Assembly (NCBI RefSeq): GCF_030272615.1
Contig: NC_081415.1
Location: 194,292,695-194,356,694, forward strand
DNA length: 64,000 nucleotides
Reading direction: 5' to 3'
From: Cryptomeria japonica
Lineage: Eukaryota; Streptophyta; Pinopsida; Cupressales; Cupressaceae
The notes below the pieces were generated by a model. It was not told where the DNA came from. It saw nothing but the letters and a program-made list of their open reading frames with translations, and did not search any database. Each line of letters opens with the position of its first letter. The stretch's first letter is position 1. The translations under genes and the position numbers were made by a program. Positions 11,320 through 22,522 of the stretch are shown here, piece by piece.

Positions 11320-12010
11320 TCACTTACCAATTGGTCCTTTTCCTTCATATCTCATTTTTTGCATGATTTCATAACCTTTGCCATATTGTTTTATGGGGAT
11401 ATTGACTTCTGTTGCTATTGCTATAGTTTTATCTTCATCCTTGTACAACCAACCAAGAATGTCTTTGTCGTCATTTTCTTCTTCAAGAGTTCCAGCACTA
11501 ACAAATGTCCCTTTAAACATATGTTTTGATCTTTCTGATGTCTTTGATTGAATATCTGTAGGCTTTCCATATGACTTAGGGGAAAGTGGAAAATTATGCA
11601 AAGAATATTTTCTCATTCCTTCATCATTTAATTTGAGCTTTTCCTCAAAAGTTTCCCATAACTTTGCTTGAATTTCATTGGTAGGATATAATGATTCTCT
11701 GTTATGTGGAACTCTTGTATCTTGTGTTGGCTTCACATTATTGCAATATTGACTAGAATCTGCAATTATAGTGATCTCTTATCCTTCATAAAGAAATTTT
11801 ACACATTGATGATATGTAGAAGGAATTGTTTGTATCTTGTGAATCCATGGTCGTCCTAAAAAGAATGTTGTAAGAGAGGTTCAAATCTAAAACCTCACAC
11901 AATGTATCCCTTTCCACAAGTCCTATTTTTATTGGTAGCACAATAGTTCCTTTAGAAGAACGTTCTGCTTCATCATAAGCCTTGATGGTTATTTTGTTTT
12001 TCGGGTCCAT
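11320..12010 (-). pseudogene. Gypsy 1: downstream half of protease and G-patch-like segment
   Basis: The minus-strand frame from 12010 reads DPKNKITIKAYDEAERSSKG and [11 protein letters not shown], which is the second half of a Ty3/gypsy aspartic protease up to the family's NILLGR region. After a frameshift, 11736-11320 gives a linker ending KGYEIMQKMRYEGKGPIGK, a G-patch-like motif found downstream of the protease in several plant gypsy lineages. This half joins the part at 18157-20291 once the 12015-18152 insertion is removed. Reverse transcriptase, integrase and the 3' LTR are absent, so the element is 3'-truncated at about 11.3 kb. Confidence 0.75.
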
Positions 12011-12149
12011 TGCAGGGTAAGTGCACAAAGATGGTGGTCAGAAAAGTGGACACACCAAAAAAAAAGCATGAAAAACACCAAAACGCGCACGGGGTATTTC
12101 AAATTTAAAGAACCCAATACGCGTTTAGGCTCGTTTTGCCGAGCCTAAC

Positions 12150-12290
12150 CAAAGCTAAACCGCATGCGCAGTTTAAAACATACTAACCGCGTACGCGGTT
12201 TAAATAATACTAACCACGTACGTGGTTTAAAGCATACTAACTGCGTACACGGTTTACAAACTAAAATCACGTACGCGGTTCTGTCTGTCA
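12150..12290. repeat. Palindromic 27-bp tandem array (CGCGTACGCG type)
   Basis: Four to five units of about 27 bp have the form ACTAACCGCGTACGCGGTTT plus a short spacer. The core CCGCGTACGCGG is a perfect palindrome in the second unit, and its neighbours carry compensating or partial changes (CCACGTACGTGG). CpG-rich cores stand out in AT-rich surroundings. A counterpart with a GCGTACGCGC core sits at the other end of the element. Confidence 0.9.
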
Positions 12291-12333
12291 ATAAAATGCA
12301 ATTCACTTACATTCCATTAGGTTTTTCAGTAGG

Positions 12334-12400
12334 ATATATACATAAAATATAACATTTAAGTATAAGTGACTTATACTTTAAGTTATATTTTATGTATATA
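12334..12400. repeat. Long AT-rich hairpin in element 1
   Basis: An inverted repeat with arms of about 33 bp, starting TATATACATAAAATATAAC and centred on AAGTGACTT at about 12367. The arms are almost perfectly complementary. A closely related hairpin occurs at 31861-31922 in element 2, inverted and next to the same flanking module. Confidence 0.9.
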
Positions 12401-12519
12401 TTGTCAGGATGTTTGAGAGTGGTTCCAGATCTCTAAGAGTTATAATGCAGATTCTAGTTTTTTGAGTATTCTTATAAATTTTAGACTTAGTCAAATTTCA
12501 GTAATCAACATGCTTATAT

Positions 12520-13240
12520 CAGCATTATGTCTCTCATCTCTTCCCTACATTCCCCCTCTCTCTTCCTTAACCCCTACCTTTTTGTCTCTTAGGCATCTCT
12601 CTCTCTACTTTCTTCCCTCTCTCGGGTATCTCTCCGTCTCTTTCTCATCTCCCTCACCCTCTTTCTCTCTTTCATATATCCCTCTCTTTCTCCCCCTCTC
12701 TCAAATATCTCTATCTCTCACTCTCTCCCCATCTCTTCAGTGTCTCTCTCTCTCATTCTCTCCCTCTCCCTCCCCCTCCCTTTCTCTTCCTTTGTCAAGT
12801 ATTTCTTTCCCTCTAACTCTCTTTATCTCTCCCCCTCTCGCTCCATTTCTCTTTCTCTCAAGTCTCTCTCCTTCTCTCTATCACATCTCTGGCTATCAAC
12901 CTTTATCTATCTCTCTCTCTCTCCTCTTCTATAAAGTCTCTCTCTCTCTGAAGTCTCTCCCTCTCATCCTCGTTCTCTCTATCTCTCTCTCTCCTTCTCT
13001 CAGGTGTGTCTCTCTCATTCTCTCCCTCTCCCCTCTCCCTCCCTCTCTCCCTTTCTCATTACCTCTTTCTCACTCTCTCCCTCTCTTCGCACCTCTCTCT
13101 CTCTAGTCTCTTGTAATATCCTTCCACCCCTTCCTCCCTCTCACTCAGACTCTCTCTATCTCTCACCCTCTCTTTCTCTCTCTCTCACCTTTCCTCCCTT
13201 CACCTCTTAGGTCTCTCTTTCTCTCCCAATCCCTCTATCC

Positions 13241-13328
<88 letters not shown>

Positions 13329-13431
13329 TCTCTTGTCTCTCCCTCTCAGTCTCTATCTCAGTCTCCTCATCTCTTAGGTGTATCTCTCTCCCATTGCCTC
13401 CCTCTCCTCCCCCTCTCTCCCTCTCTAGGGT
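12520..13431. repeat. Polypyrimidine tract with (CT)n core
   Basis: About 0.9 kb of TCTC/CCCT-rich sequence, with a pure CT run at about 13242-13322. The 214-codon Ser/Leu/Pro frame is a composition artefact. It has a mirror-image purine tract at 30391-31735 in element 2. Confidence 0.9.
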
Positions 13432-15812
13432 CAAAAGGTATTCTTAGGGGTCATATGGTATCCTAGGGATCCATGCATGTGTCCTAAGGGATCATAGGAC
13501 ACCATATGACCCATAACGACACATAAGAGGTCATATGGAGTCCTAAGGGGTCATAAGACACCATATGACCCCTTAGCACACCATACGACCCATAAAACAC
13601 TATATGACCTCTTAGGACACCATACGACTGATAACGACACCATATGGAGTCTTAAGGGGTCAAATAGTGTCCTACGGGGTTGTAGGAGACCATATGACCC
13701 CTTAGGACACCATATGATCCCTAATGACACCATATGGTGTCTTAAGTGGTCATAAGGTGTCCTAGGGGTCATACAACACCATAAGACACATAACGATACC
13801 ATATGGTGTCCAATGGGTCATTGGACACCATATGACCCTTAGAACACAATATGATCCCTAACAACATCTAAGGGGTCATAGGACACTATATGATCCCTTA
13901 GAATACCATAGGACCTATAATGATGCCAAATAGTGTCCTAAGGGGTCATAGAACACCATATGACCCTTTTGGGCACCATATGGTGGTGTTATGGGTTCTA
14001 TGGTATCCTGAGGGGTCATATGGCATCCTATGACCCCCTAGGACACCATATGATGTCATTATGGGTCATATGGTGTCTTAAGGGGTCATATGGTGTCCCA
14101 GGAGGTCATAGAATACCATTTGACCCTTTAGGACACCATACGACCCATAATGACACCATATGGAGTCTTAAGGGATCATATGGTGTCCTAAGGGATCATA
14201 GAACACCATATGACCCGTTAGAACACCATATGACCCATAACGACACATAAGAGGTCATATGGAGTCCTAAGGGGTTATAAGACACCATATGACCCCTTAG
14301 CACACCATACAACCCATAATGACACAAAATGGTGTCCTAAGGGGTCATAAAACACTATATGACCTCTTAGGACACCATACGACCCATAATGACACCATAT
14401 TGAGTCCTAAGGGGTCGTAGGAGACCATATGACCCCTTAGGACACCATATGACCCCTAATGACACCATATGGTGTCCTAAGTGGTCATAAGGTGTCCTAG
14501 GGGTCATACGACAACATAAGACACATAACGATACCATATGGTGTCCTAATGGCTCATAGGACACCATATGATCCTTAGAACACAATACGACCCCTAACAA
14601 CATCTAAGGGGTCATATGGTGTCCTAAGGGGTCATATGACACTATATGATCCATTAGAACACCATAGGACCTATAATGAAGCGAAATAGTATCCTAAGGG
14701 GTCATAGAACACCATATGACCCTTTAGGGCACCGTATGGTGTTGTTATGGGTTGTATGGTATCTTGAGGGGTGATATGGCATCCTATGACCCCTTAGGAC
14801 ACCATATGGTGTCGTTATGGGTCGTATGGTGTCTTAAGGGGTCATATGGTGTTCTAAGGGGTCATAGGACACCATATGACCTCTTAGGAAACAATGTGAC
14901 CTCTAATGACATCTAAGGGATCATATGGTGTCCTGAGAGGTCATAAAATACCATATGACCCTTTAGGACACCATACAACCCATAACAACACCATATGGAG
15001 TCCTAAGGGATAATATGGTGTCCTAAGGGATCACAGAACACCATATGACCTGTTAGGACACCATATGACCCATAACGACATGTAAGAGGTCATATGGAGT
15101 CCTCAGGGGTCATAAGACATCATATGACCCCTTAGCACACCATACAACCCATAATGACACCAAATGGTATCCTAAGGGGTCATAAAACACTATATGACCT
15201 CTTAGGACACCATACGACCCATAATGACACCATATGGAGTCCTAAGTGGTCAAATAGTGTCCTAAGGGGTCGTAGGAGACTATGTGACCACTTAGGACAC
15301 CATATGACCCCTAATGACACCATATGGTGTCCTAAGTGGTCATAAGGTATCCTAGAGGTCATACGGCAACATAAGACACATAATGATACCATATGGTGTC
15401 CTAATGGGTCATAGGACACCATATGACCCTTAGAACACAATACGACCCCTAACAACATCTAAGAAGTCATATGGTATCCGAAGGGGTTATAGGACACTAT
15501 ATGATCCCTTAGCACACCATAGGACCTATAATGACATGTAAGGGATCATATGGTATCCTAAGGGGTCATAGAATACCATATGACCCTTTAGGACACCATA
15601 TGACCCATAACGACACCATATGGAGTCCTAAGGGGTCATAGAATACCATATGACCCTTTAGGACACCATATGACCCATAACGACACCATATGGAGTCCTA
15701 AGGGGTCATATGGTGTCCTAAGGGATCATAGATCACCATATGACCCATAACAACACCTAAGGGGTCATAATACACCATATGACCCCTTAGTACACCATAC
15801 GACCCATAAATA
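13432..15812. repeat. 20-bp self-complementary satellite, array 1
   Basis: Tandem and inverted copies of GGTCATATGGTGTCCTAAGG and its complement fill about 2.4 kb. The unit contains the palindromes CATATG and CCTAAGG/CCTTAGG, so neighbouring units can pair in many registers. Both orientations alternate, and some higher-order duplication is visible (for example 13.5-13.8 kb against 14.2-14.5 kb). The repeated-peptide ORFs (GSYGVLRGHRTPYDPLGHHM type) arise because three units make 60 bp. Confidence 0.95.
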
Positions 15813-15973
15813 TTATCCAACCAATACATCCACACAATCCAAAGAAACCAATACACTCATTTTCTTCAATCGTTCTACTTTATATCCTATCTTCTTTAAA
15901 AAGAAAAAGAAAACTGACCACCTTGTCAATCTTATTATCACCTTATATATATGCAAACAAAAAGAATATATAT

Positions 15974-15975
<2 letters not shown>

Positions 15976-16031
<56 letters not shown>
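15976..16031. repeat. (GA)n microsatellite
   Basis: An uninterrupted GA run of about 28 units inside element 1. Confidence 0.95.
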
Positions 16032-16034
<3 letters not shown>

Positions 16035-16093
16035 TGTACGTGCTTGAGAGGGGGAGAGAGGGAGACAATACACATAGATACACACATATGTGT

Positions 16094-16884
16094 GTATATG
16101 TATATGGTGAAAATGGATAACAATAATAACAATATTGAAAGGCTAAATGAATTCAACCACAAAACCTTAGCCTAACAACAACAAAGATCCACCATAACAT
16201 ATGAAGATTACCTAAGACAATGCAAATCAAACGAAATCACAAAGATTATACCATCACATGTCTAATAGGGTTTGGATCTCCATTCTTCCTATCTCCATTG
16301 ATCTTGCTTGATATATTTGCTCTCAGATTTTATGTGCACAAGAGCTCAACAAAGAACGGAATGTGGTTGCAAGTAGGATCGTAGTGTAGTCAAGTGTATA
16401 AAATTCATTAGCATGAATCATTAGGGTTTGATAATGAAGGAAGCATCTCCTTATATAGAAGACACTATATGAAATGGAGGGATACGATTGAGAGGCGTAA
16501 AAGGAGGTCGGCTATGATTAGAGGGTAGGTAAAAGAAATAATAAAATAATGAAAGGGGTAGGTAGTGTATGAATTAAGAGATGAATGACATGTGTCATGG
16601 GTAGAAAAGGTTAATGAATTAATTAAATAAATAAAGATTTATTTAATTAATAGAAGAAGTGGGATTAATTAAATAAATAAAATATTTATTTAATTTAGGA
16701 AAATGATAATTTAAATAAATAAATGTATTTATTTAAATGAGAAATAAGGCTAGAAGAGGATAAATGAATTAATTAAATAAACAAAGATTTATTTAATTAA
16801 TAGAAGAATTAAGCTTAGATAATTAAATAAATAAATAAAATATTTATTTAATTAGACATGACAATTTTGGGTGTCTACAGTATA
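16094..16884 (-). mobile_element. Probable solo LTR inside element 1
   Basis: Read on the minus strand it starts TGTAGACACCCAAAATTGTC (16879) and ends CATATACA (16099). GTATA flanks both sides (16094-16098 and 16880-16884). It carries a block of ATTTATTTAATTAAT repeats like the gypsy 1 LTR. No internal region is attached, so it looks like a solo LTR nested in element 1. The right flank is a TA-rich tract, so the 5-bp duplication could be chance and the 16099 border is uncertain. Confidence 0.55.
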
Positions 16885-17010
16885 TATATACTTAATATAT
16901 TATATATTATTATATACATATATATAAATATTATATATTATATATTTTTATATTATATATAAATTATATATTATATATATACACATATTATATATACAAT
17001 ATCATACCAT
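16880..17010. repeat. TA-rich tract
   Basis: An imperfect TATATA/ATTATATA tract between the solo LTR and the right palindromic array. Confidence 0.85.
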
Positions 17011-17034
17011 ACACACTCCCAAAATTTAAACATT

Positions 17035-17290
17035 AAAAGCGCGTACGCGCTTTTTGTACTATAAATAACATGTACACGTTTTTTATACTATAAATAGCAC
17101 GTACGCACTTTTTATACTATAAATAGCACGTACGCACTTTTTATACTATAAATAGCGTGTACGCGCTTTTTATAGTAAAAATAGCACGTACATGTTTTTT
17201 ATAGTAAACATAGACTGTACGCGCTTCTTACACCATAAGTACCCCATACGCGTTTTTTATACCATAGGTACCCCCGTGCGCGCTTTTGAC
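17035..17290. repeat. Palindromic 29-bp tandem array (GCGTACGCGC type)
   Basis: About eight or nine units of about 29 bp have the form CACGTACGCACTTTTTATACTATAAATAG. The centre GCGCGTACGCGC is palindromic in the first unit and drifts in the others. The position mirrors the left array at 12150-12290. It separates the TA-rich tract from the right arm. Confidence 0.9.
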
Positions 17291-18152
17291 TGTTTAGGCT
17301 TGGAAATAGGCCTGGTTGACAAAACTACAGTTTGGAAGTTTGATTTCCCTCCATTTCCCTCCTTTTTGATGTGTTTTATTTTATCAACTTGGTTTCTCGA
17401 CTTTGTCATCATCAGGTTTACACTTCATCAAGTGGGTATTTCTAAAATTTCCACCATATTTTTACCCATCTTCTGAGCTTTCTAACCATATAAGTTTTTT
17501 AAAATTTGAACAACAATAACATATTATTATTGAATTTCTTTTACCAGTGTCTCCATAGTTCTCACAGACATATGTGCACCATTTTTTTAATAACTTTTGA
17601 TATACTTATCCAAATTTTAAAAGATTTATATATTATTGTAGTGCACTTGATTCTTTACAATTTAAAAAAAAAAAATTGTATTTTTGAATTTTTTAGTGCA
17701 ACTTATGCTTCACGCATGAACAGGTACCTAATTTTCAGGATGTGCTCGATTGGAAAAATCATAAAAAAAAAAATACTCATCAAAAAAAAAAAAAATACAC
17801 ATCTTCTAGTGCTCACTCTTAACTATCTTTCTACCAAAGGATTTTCCAAAATACTAAATCGAACTATGACTTTTTTGATGCGCACGTCAAACACTATGTT
17901 ATGTTTTTCTGAAAAAATCAGGGTTTGTTTTTTGTGTGCGAAGGATTTGACCCCCTTAATCTTATCCAATTTTGAAAAAGTTTAATAGTTTGGAAACTAG
18001 ATTCAGAGTACTACAATATTTGTTCTTTGATTATCTTCATATCTTGAGTGGATGACTTTCAAATTTTGCCTCCAAGTTTAGGTTCACCTGATTTCAGAAA
18101 AAAAGTGTCCACTTATACCCCCTTTTTGACCACCATCTTTGTGCACTTACAC
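17291..18152. other. Right arm of element 1, homologous to the arm of element 2
   Basis: About 0.86 kb with homology in order to 32560-33045. Shared wording includes TCAGGATGTG/TTAGGATGTG, CTATGTTATGTTTTT, CCCTTAATCT and GATTTCAGAAAAAAAGTG close to the terminal repeat. The ORFs at 17192 and 17506 have no recognisable domain. The shared arm shows that the two elements belong to one family although their palindromic arrays differ. Confidence 0.75.
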
Positions 18153-18156
18153 TGCA

Positions 18157-20291
18157 TTTTCTGAATTTCCCAAAGCTTTTATCAAACTTAATGTACAAAT
18201 ATTTAAGCCGACTCCTCCATCTATGAGTACACGTTTTACACGAGTTTTATTAATGGAAACTTCAACATGTAAGGGAGCAATGTGAGGATGTTGTAAGGAT
18301 GCGTCATAATTTTCAAAAAACGATAAGCAGTGAGGAGCTATAAGGTGTCCTACCATGTTTTGGAATTGATCTATATCCAAATCTTTTGAAACTATTGTTT
18401 CTACTAAAGCTTTCTCCAAAATTTCCTTATGCATAGGTGAAACCTTGAGAAGTTATAGAATTGATATTTGAGCGGGTATTCTTTGTAATTGCTCTACTAA
18501 ATTGTATTGTTGTGAAGTGGATGTTGGATCTTTTGCTATACCTGGAAAGGTAACCTTTGCTTTGCTTCTAGTAATAACATTGATTGGCTCTAAAGATAGA
18601 TTATCTTTAACAATATTCACATTTACCACATCATCATATGTATAAGTGGAATTCACTTTGCCTTTCCCTTTGTCATCTTTTAATTGTGATGGTTCACCTT
18701 TGTCATAATTTGGAAGTGGAGTTTTGAAAGCTAGGTGTGATTCGTTTGTCTTATGGCTCTCCACTGTGATGGTTCCATTATCGATTAGATCTTGGATAAG
18801 GTGTTTCAATCTTTGACAATCATTTGTTAGGTGTCCTTTATTCCGATGGTAATTGCAAAAATGATTGTCATTCCACCAATTTGGCTTGACTAGTGGTTCA
18901 TAACTTCTTGCTTCTGGTAAAACAGTCAATTTGTTGGCAAGCAGAGTTTATAGAGCTGATTCCAAAGGTTCTCTAATTTTTGTGAATTTCCTTCGAGGAT
19001 TGGAGAAAAAGGACTTGGCTTTATTGTTTTCTAGATTATTATTGCTTGGGATTTGACTTGATAGATTAAAAATTGGTTGTTGTTGTTTTGTAGTACTATT
19101 ATCGTTATTTCCTTCATTGCTGACATTCCTATTCTTTGACCAGAACTTGGGTTTGCCATTGTTATTGTTGTTGTTGTTGGAATTGTTGTTGGAATTGTTG
19201 TTGTATGAATTATTGTAAAGTTTTAGTTCTCCTTTCTTTACCATTGCGTTCTCTATTTTCAGACCATTCTCGATCATTTTGGCAAAAGAGGGAGGACATT
19301 ACATTCATAGTTGATAACTCATTTTACTGATAAGATTATCAATGAATATGTCCATTTTTTCTTGATTAGGTACATCTCGAGGATACCTATTAAACATGAG
19401 TTTAAATCATTGTAAGAAGATCATAAAAGATTCACCATTCTTTTGTTTAACATTGCAGAGATCCAGCATCACTATCTCATTCCTTATATTATAGGAGTAT
19501 TGTGAAATAAACTTATTCACAAGTTCTTCAAAAGATTTGATTCCGGATGGTAATCTTGAAAACCACTCCATTGATTGTCCATTTAAACTCCTAGGATAAA
19601 GACACATAAGGTAAGTTTCATCATGAGCAAATTCCATGCTCATAGTATAAAACTCCCTAATGTGATCTGGAGGATCGGATTTTTCATCGTATTTGTCATA
19701 TTTAGGAATCTCACAATGTTGCAGAAATGGTATCATATTCAAATTCTTATCGAAAGGATATGGGAATATATCTTCTAATGAATACTTCTTGGAGCTTGTT
19801 CCATTTTGCATGTCTTGTATCTATTGTTGTAGAGTTTGCATTTGTTGGGTAAGGTTTGATAATGGATTATCCACATAGTTTCTTCTTGTTTCTTCGTGAG
19901 TTCTTTTATCAGTTTGCTCTTTTCTTGTGTCATCCCTTTCTTTCATTGTTTCTTCATGACTTTCTTTGTTCATATCTTTGTTATTTGGATCATCTATGTT
20001 TTGGGTGTTACTTGGCTCTACATCTTGTTTCAAGCTTTCTATGTTAAAGTCTTGTGGTAGTTTAGCTCCAGATTTTGCCAACATCAAGAGATTTTTCTAT
20101 TTTTGTTTTGCCAACAATTTTTCCATTAGCCTATCAAATTTGAAATCTTTCTCGAGGTCTTTAATGGTGTTATTGACTGCTTCTTCGTCAGCAGCGGTAA
20201 ACCCAAAAGTTTGGAATACAAGATTATCTTCTTCCTCCATTTGTTGTTGTTTTCTAAGTTGTTCGTATTGGGCTCTAGTCCAAACTGGCAT
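18157..20291 (-). pseudogene. Gypsy 1: gag, zinc-knuckle remnant and first half of protease
   Basis: A single minus-strand frame from MPVWTRAQYEQLRKQQQ at 20291 runs to the insertion at 18157, broken only by about six or seven stop codons. It includes the retrotransposon gag core (EKSDPPDHIREFYTMSMEFA, YPRSLNGQSMEWFSRLPSGI, about 19430-19690), a Cys-His motif CNYHRNKGHLTNDC (about 18818-18860), and the protease active-site region VLIDGGVGLNICTLSLIKAL (about 18168-18227), where D-G-G replaces the usual DTG/DSG. Gag packages element RNA; the protease matures it. Stops with no visible frameshift suggest decay mainly by point mutation. Confidence 0.85.
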
Positions 20292-22500
20292 GCGATTATT
20301 TCAAAGTTGTTGAAATATCCAAAGAACAAAGTCAATAGGTGATTATTGGTTTAGGAAGATATGCTTTGTTGATTTTAGCGCTATTGTTTATTCGTTGTGA
20401 TAAAGCATCTCTTTGTTGAAAATAACGTCTTTGCAAAATTTCACCGTCAAACTCCAAACCGCAGCCACGTAAGTAGTGACAAAAATGGTGTAGGAATATC
20501 CAATGTTTTAATAAGATCTTGCGATTGATATAGAAGAATCTTATTCTTTTCTAAGTAGCTTTATAACTGGGTTTTCTTTTCTTAAGGTGATACTTAAAAG
20601 TCATATAATCATTTGACAATTTACAAGTTTGTTTGATTCCAATGTTGGTGCAATTTTGATTTTGATATAACCTAGGTTCAAAATAGGAAAGATATATCCA
20701 AAATTATGAACCTAGTATAGATTGATCAAGCTTCGTGATAGAGGATTTTATTATCCTGATGAGAGACTTGATAATGATGTTGATTTTTTTTTTGCACTTA
20801 AGATGTTTGAATCAATAGCTTGTTGAATGTTGATGTTTATAGAACTTTTTGGGAATAACCTATTGGATTAGTGACCTAGTTGTTGAGCTAGATTGAAAAT
20901 ACGTGATGGTTTAGAGACAAACCTACTTCAAGAAGTATTTTGATACTGACGTTTTGATACTTTAGTTTTGATCTGGTGTTTCAAGTGTTGGAAAGATTTT
21001 GTATTACCCTTTTGATCAAACTTTTTCAGCAATTTGTTGGATTTTTGCTCAAGCGTAGATGATAATTTCATTTTTTTGACCATTTGGAACATGTAACAGA
21101 CATAGAAGACACAATGTTTAATAAACAAAATGCACAAGCAAGTACAAATCTTATGGCAGGCTGAGACAATAGTTGTTGAATCTCACATGGGGTTTCCCCC
21201 GAGGCTATGCTATTCAAAGCGGATATTTAGATGCTTGACCCCACTGGCCCCACTCTCGGCACTCACTTCTTCGGGGCAACCAAGCACCAGTTTCCATGAA
21301 AATTCCCCATGAAAAACTTTATATCTCTACTAGGAACTATATGTGTGTGAGCTGCTTCAGAGGTCCGACCTCCTGCGCCAACAACTAGAAGGATTTTCGA
21401 AACTAGTACAAGTGGTTTTTAGTAAAGGCTTCCGGTCATGTGACCATACATGCGACACTTTCAGCTCTGTAAATACAGAGTGTTCCCAGCCTATAGAGGT
21501 TACGCTCCATATGGTTTATGGGGAAACATAGTGTCGGTATGAACTTATCAGCACATGTTGTTTGGGACTTTTGTCACAAACACGATTTATTTATAGTGGA
21601 TTGGAAGGAATCGATATTAGCCCATTTCCACTTTAGGTCATTCCCATCTCACTGGCCCCCTCAAGGCAACTTGGGAAGGCAGGCCCTCTAAAGGATTTAA
21701 TTGCTTTGAAAGTTAAAAAAAGAGTGGGTTTAGCTTTTTGGTCACCCAATTAAGGGGAGAGCATATACCTACCACTTTCGAGACATGAAATATAAGTGTT
21801 CTTTTTAACCTTTTCAAAGCAATTGTTGGCTAAGTCCTATTTGGAGATGTTGCTCCAACAAGCATGGTGTTTATTTTAGCCTTTTTAGAAGTCTATGTGC
21901 AACTATTTTAGAGAAGTTACTAAAAATGCAAGTTGCATGCTGTCAATTTATCCTCTTAGTTAGACTAAATGAACAAGACATGATATATTGCTTCCCAAAA
22001 AAAGGCCTTTAATTAACTAGATGAGGAAATGCATAAAATTTGCCTTAAACACCATCTTGCACATGCATGTTAGTAGTTTGAAAAATCTAATTTCTTGGAC
22101 ATTTGGGCCTGGAAGAAAATTTTGTTAATTGGAAACAATAGCACTATTCTAACACATGCGCTATCTTTCTCCTCAAAAGTGCTAACCTGTAGAGAAAAAA
22201 CGCTAACCTAGACTACAAAAGCGCTACTCTGCGGATACAAAAGCGTGATTTATTTAATAAATGCGCTAATCTAGAGGACAAAAGTGCTAACCTAGAAGAC
22301 AAAAGCACTAATCGATGATGCTAATGTGCAGATTTTCAGACAAAAGCGCTAACTTGCATGGCATATGTGCTAACCAGTGATGTAAATGCACTAACCTATG
22401 AGCAAAAGCACTGTTAGAATTCACATATGTGTGAATCTGCATTACAAATGCGTTAATTTTACTTTTTGCAAGATTTTTAAAGGTATATGCGAGGTATATG
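20292..22500 (-). other. Gypsy 1 5' untranslated leader
   Basis: About 2.2 kb lie between the primer binding site and gag. I find no long frame. Its upstream end carries the AGCGCT repeat block (22140-22460). Plus-strand ORFs of 60-115 codons here have no recognisable content. Confidence 0.55.
22140..22460. repeat. Degenerate short repeats around AGCGCT in the gypsy 1 leader
   Basis: At least ten copies of AAAAGCGCTAACCT-like units occur at irregular 20-30 bp spacing. The core AGCGCT is palindromic and varies to AGTGCT, AGCACT and TGCGCT. The style resembles the CG-palindrome arrays of the foldback-like elements, but the core differs. Confidence 0.75.
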
Positions 22501-22519
22501 AGCCCCACGATGGGCACCA
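22501..22519 (-). promoter_or_regulatory. Gypsy 1 tRNA primer binding site
   Basis: On the minus strand it reads TGGTGCCCATCGTGGGGCT, starting 3 bp inside the LTR end. TGG plus a GC-rich stem-like sequence is typical of plant gypsy primer binding sites. I do not assign the tRNA. Confidence 0.6.
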
Positions 22520-22522
22520 GAA

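Larger units (their letters stand above)
12011..18156. mobile_element. Foldback-like element 1 with 25-bp TIRs and TGCA target duplication
   Basis: The element (12015-18152) is flanked by TGCA at 12011-12014 and 18153-18156. It begins GGGTAAGTGCACAAAGATGG and ends with the inverse of GTGTAAGTGCACAAAGATGG; the match runs about 25 bp with one or two differences. Removing it and one TGCA makes the gypsy 1 protease frame contiguous (ENA then MDPKNK), so the borders are well fixed. From left to right it holds a palindromic 27-bp array, an AT hairpin, a pyrimidine-rich tract, a 20-bp satellite, a GA microsatellite, a solo LTR, AT repeats, a palindromic 29-bp array and a right arm of about 0.85 kb. 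No transposase is visible. A 4-bp TSD with these termini does not let me name the superfamily. Confidence 0.85.

Noticed and set aside
12462-13210. Long Ser/Leu/Pro ORFs on the plus strand
   Set aside because: Produced by the CT-rich tract; similar ORFs arise in every CT or GA tract in the window (3146, 10620, 15813, 30380-31589).
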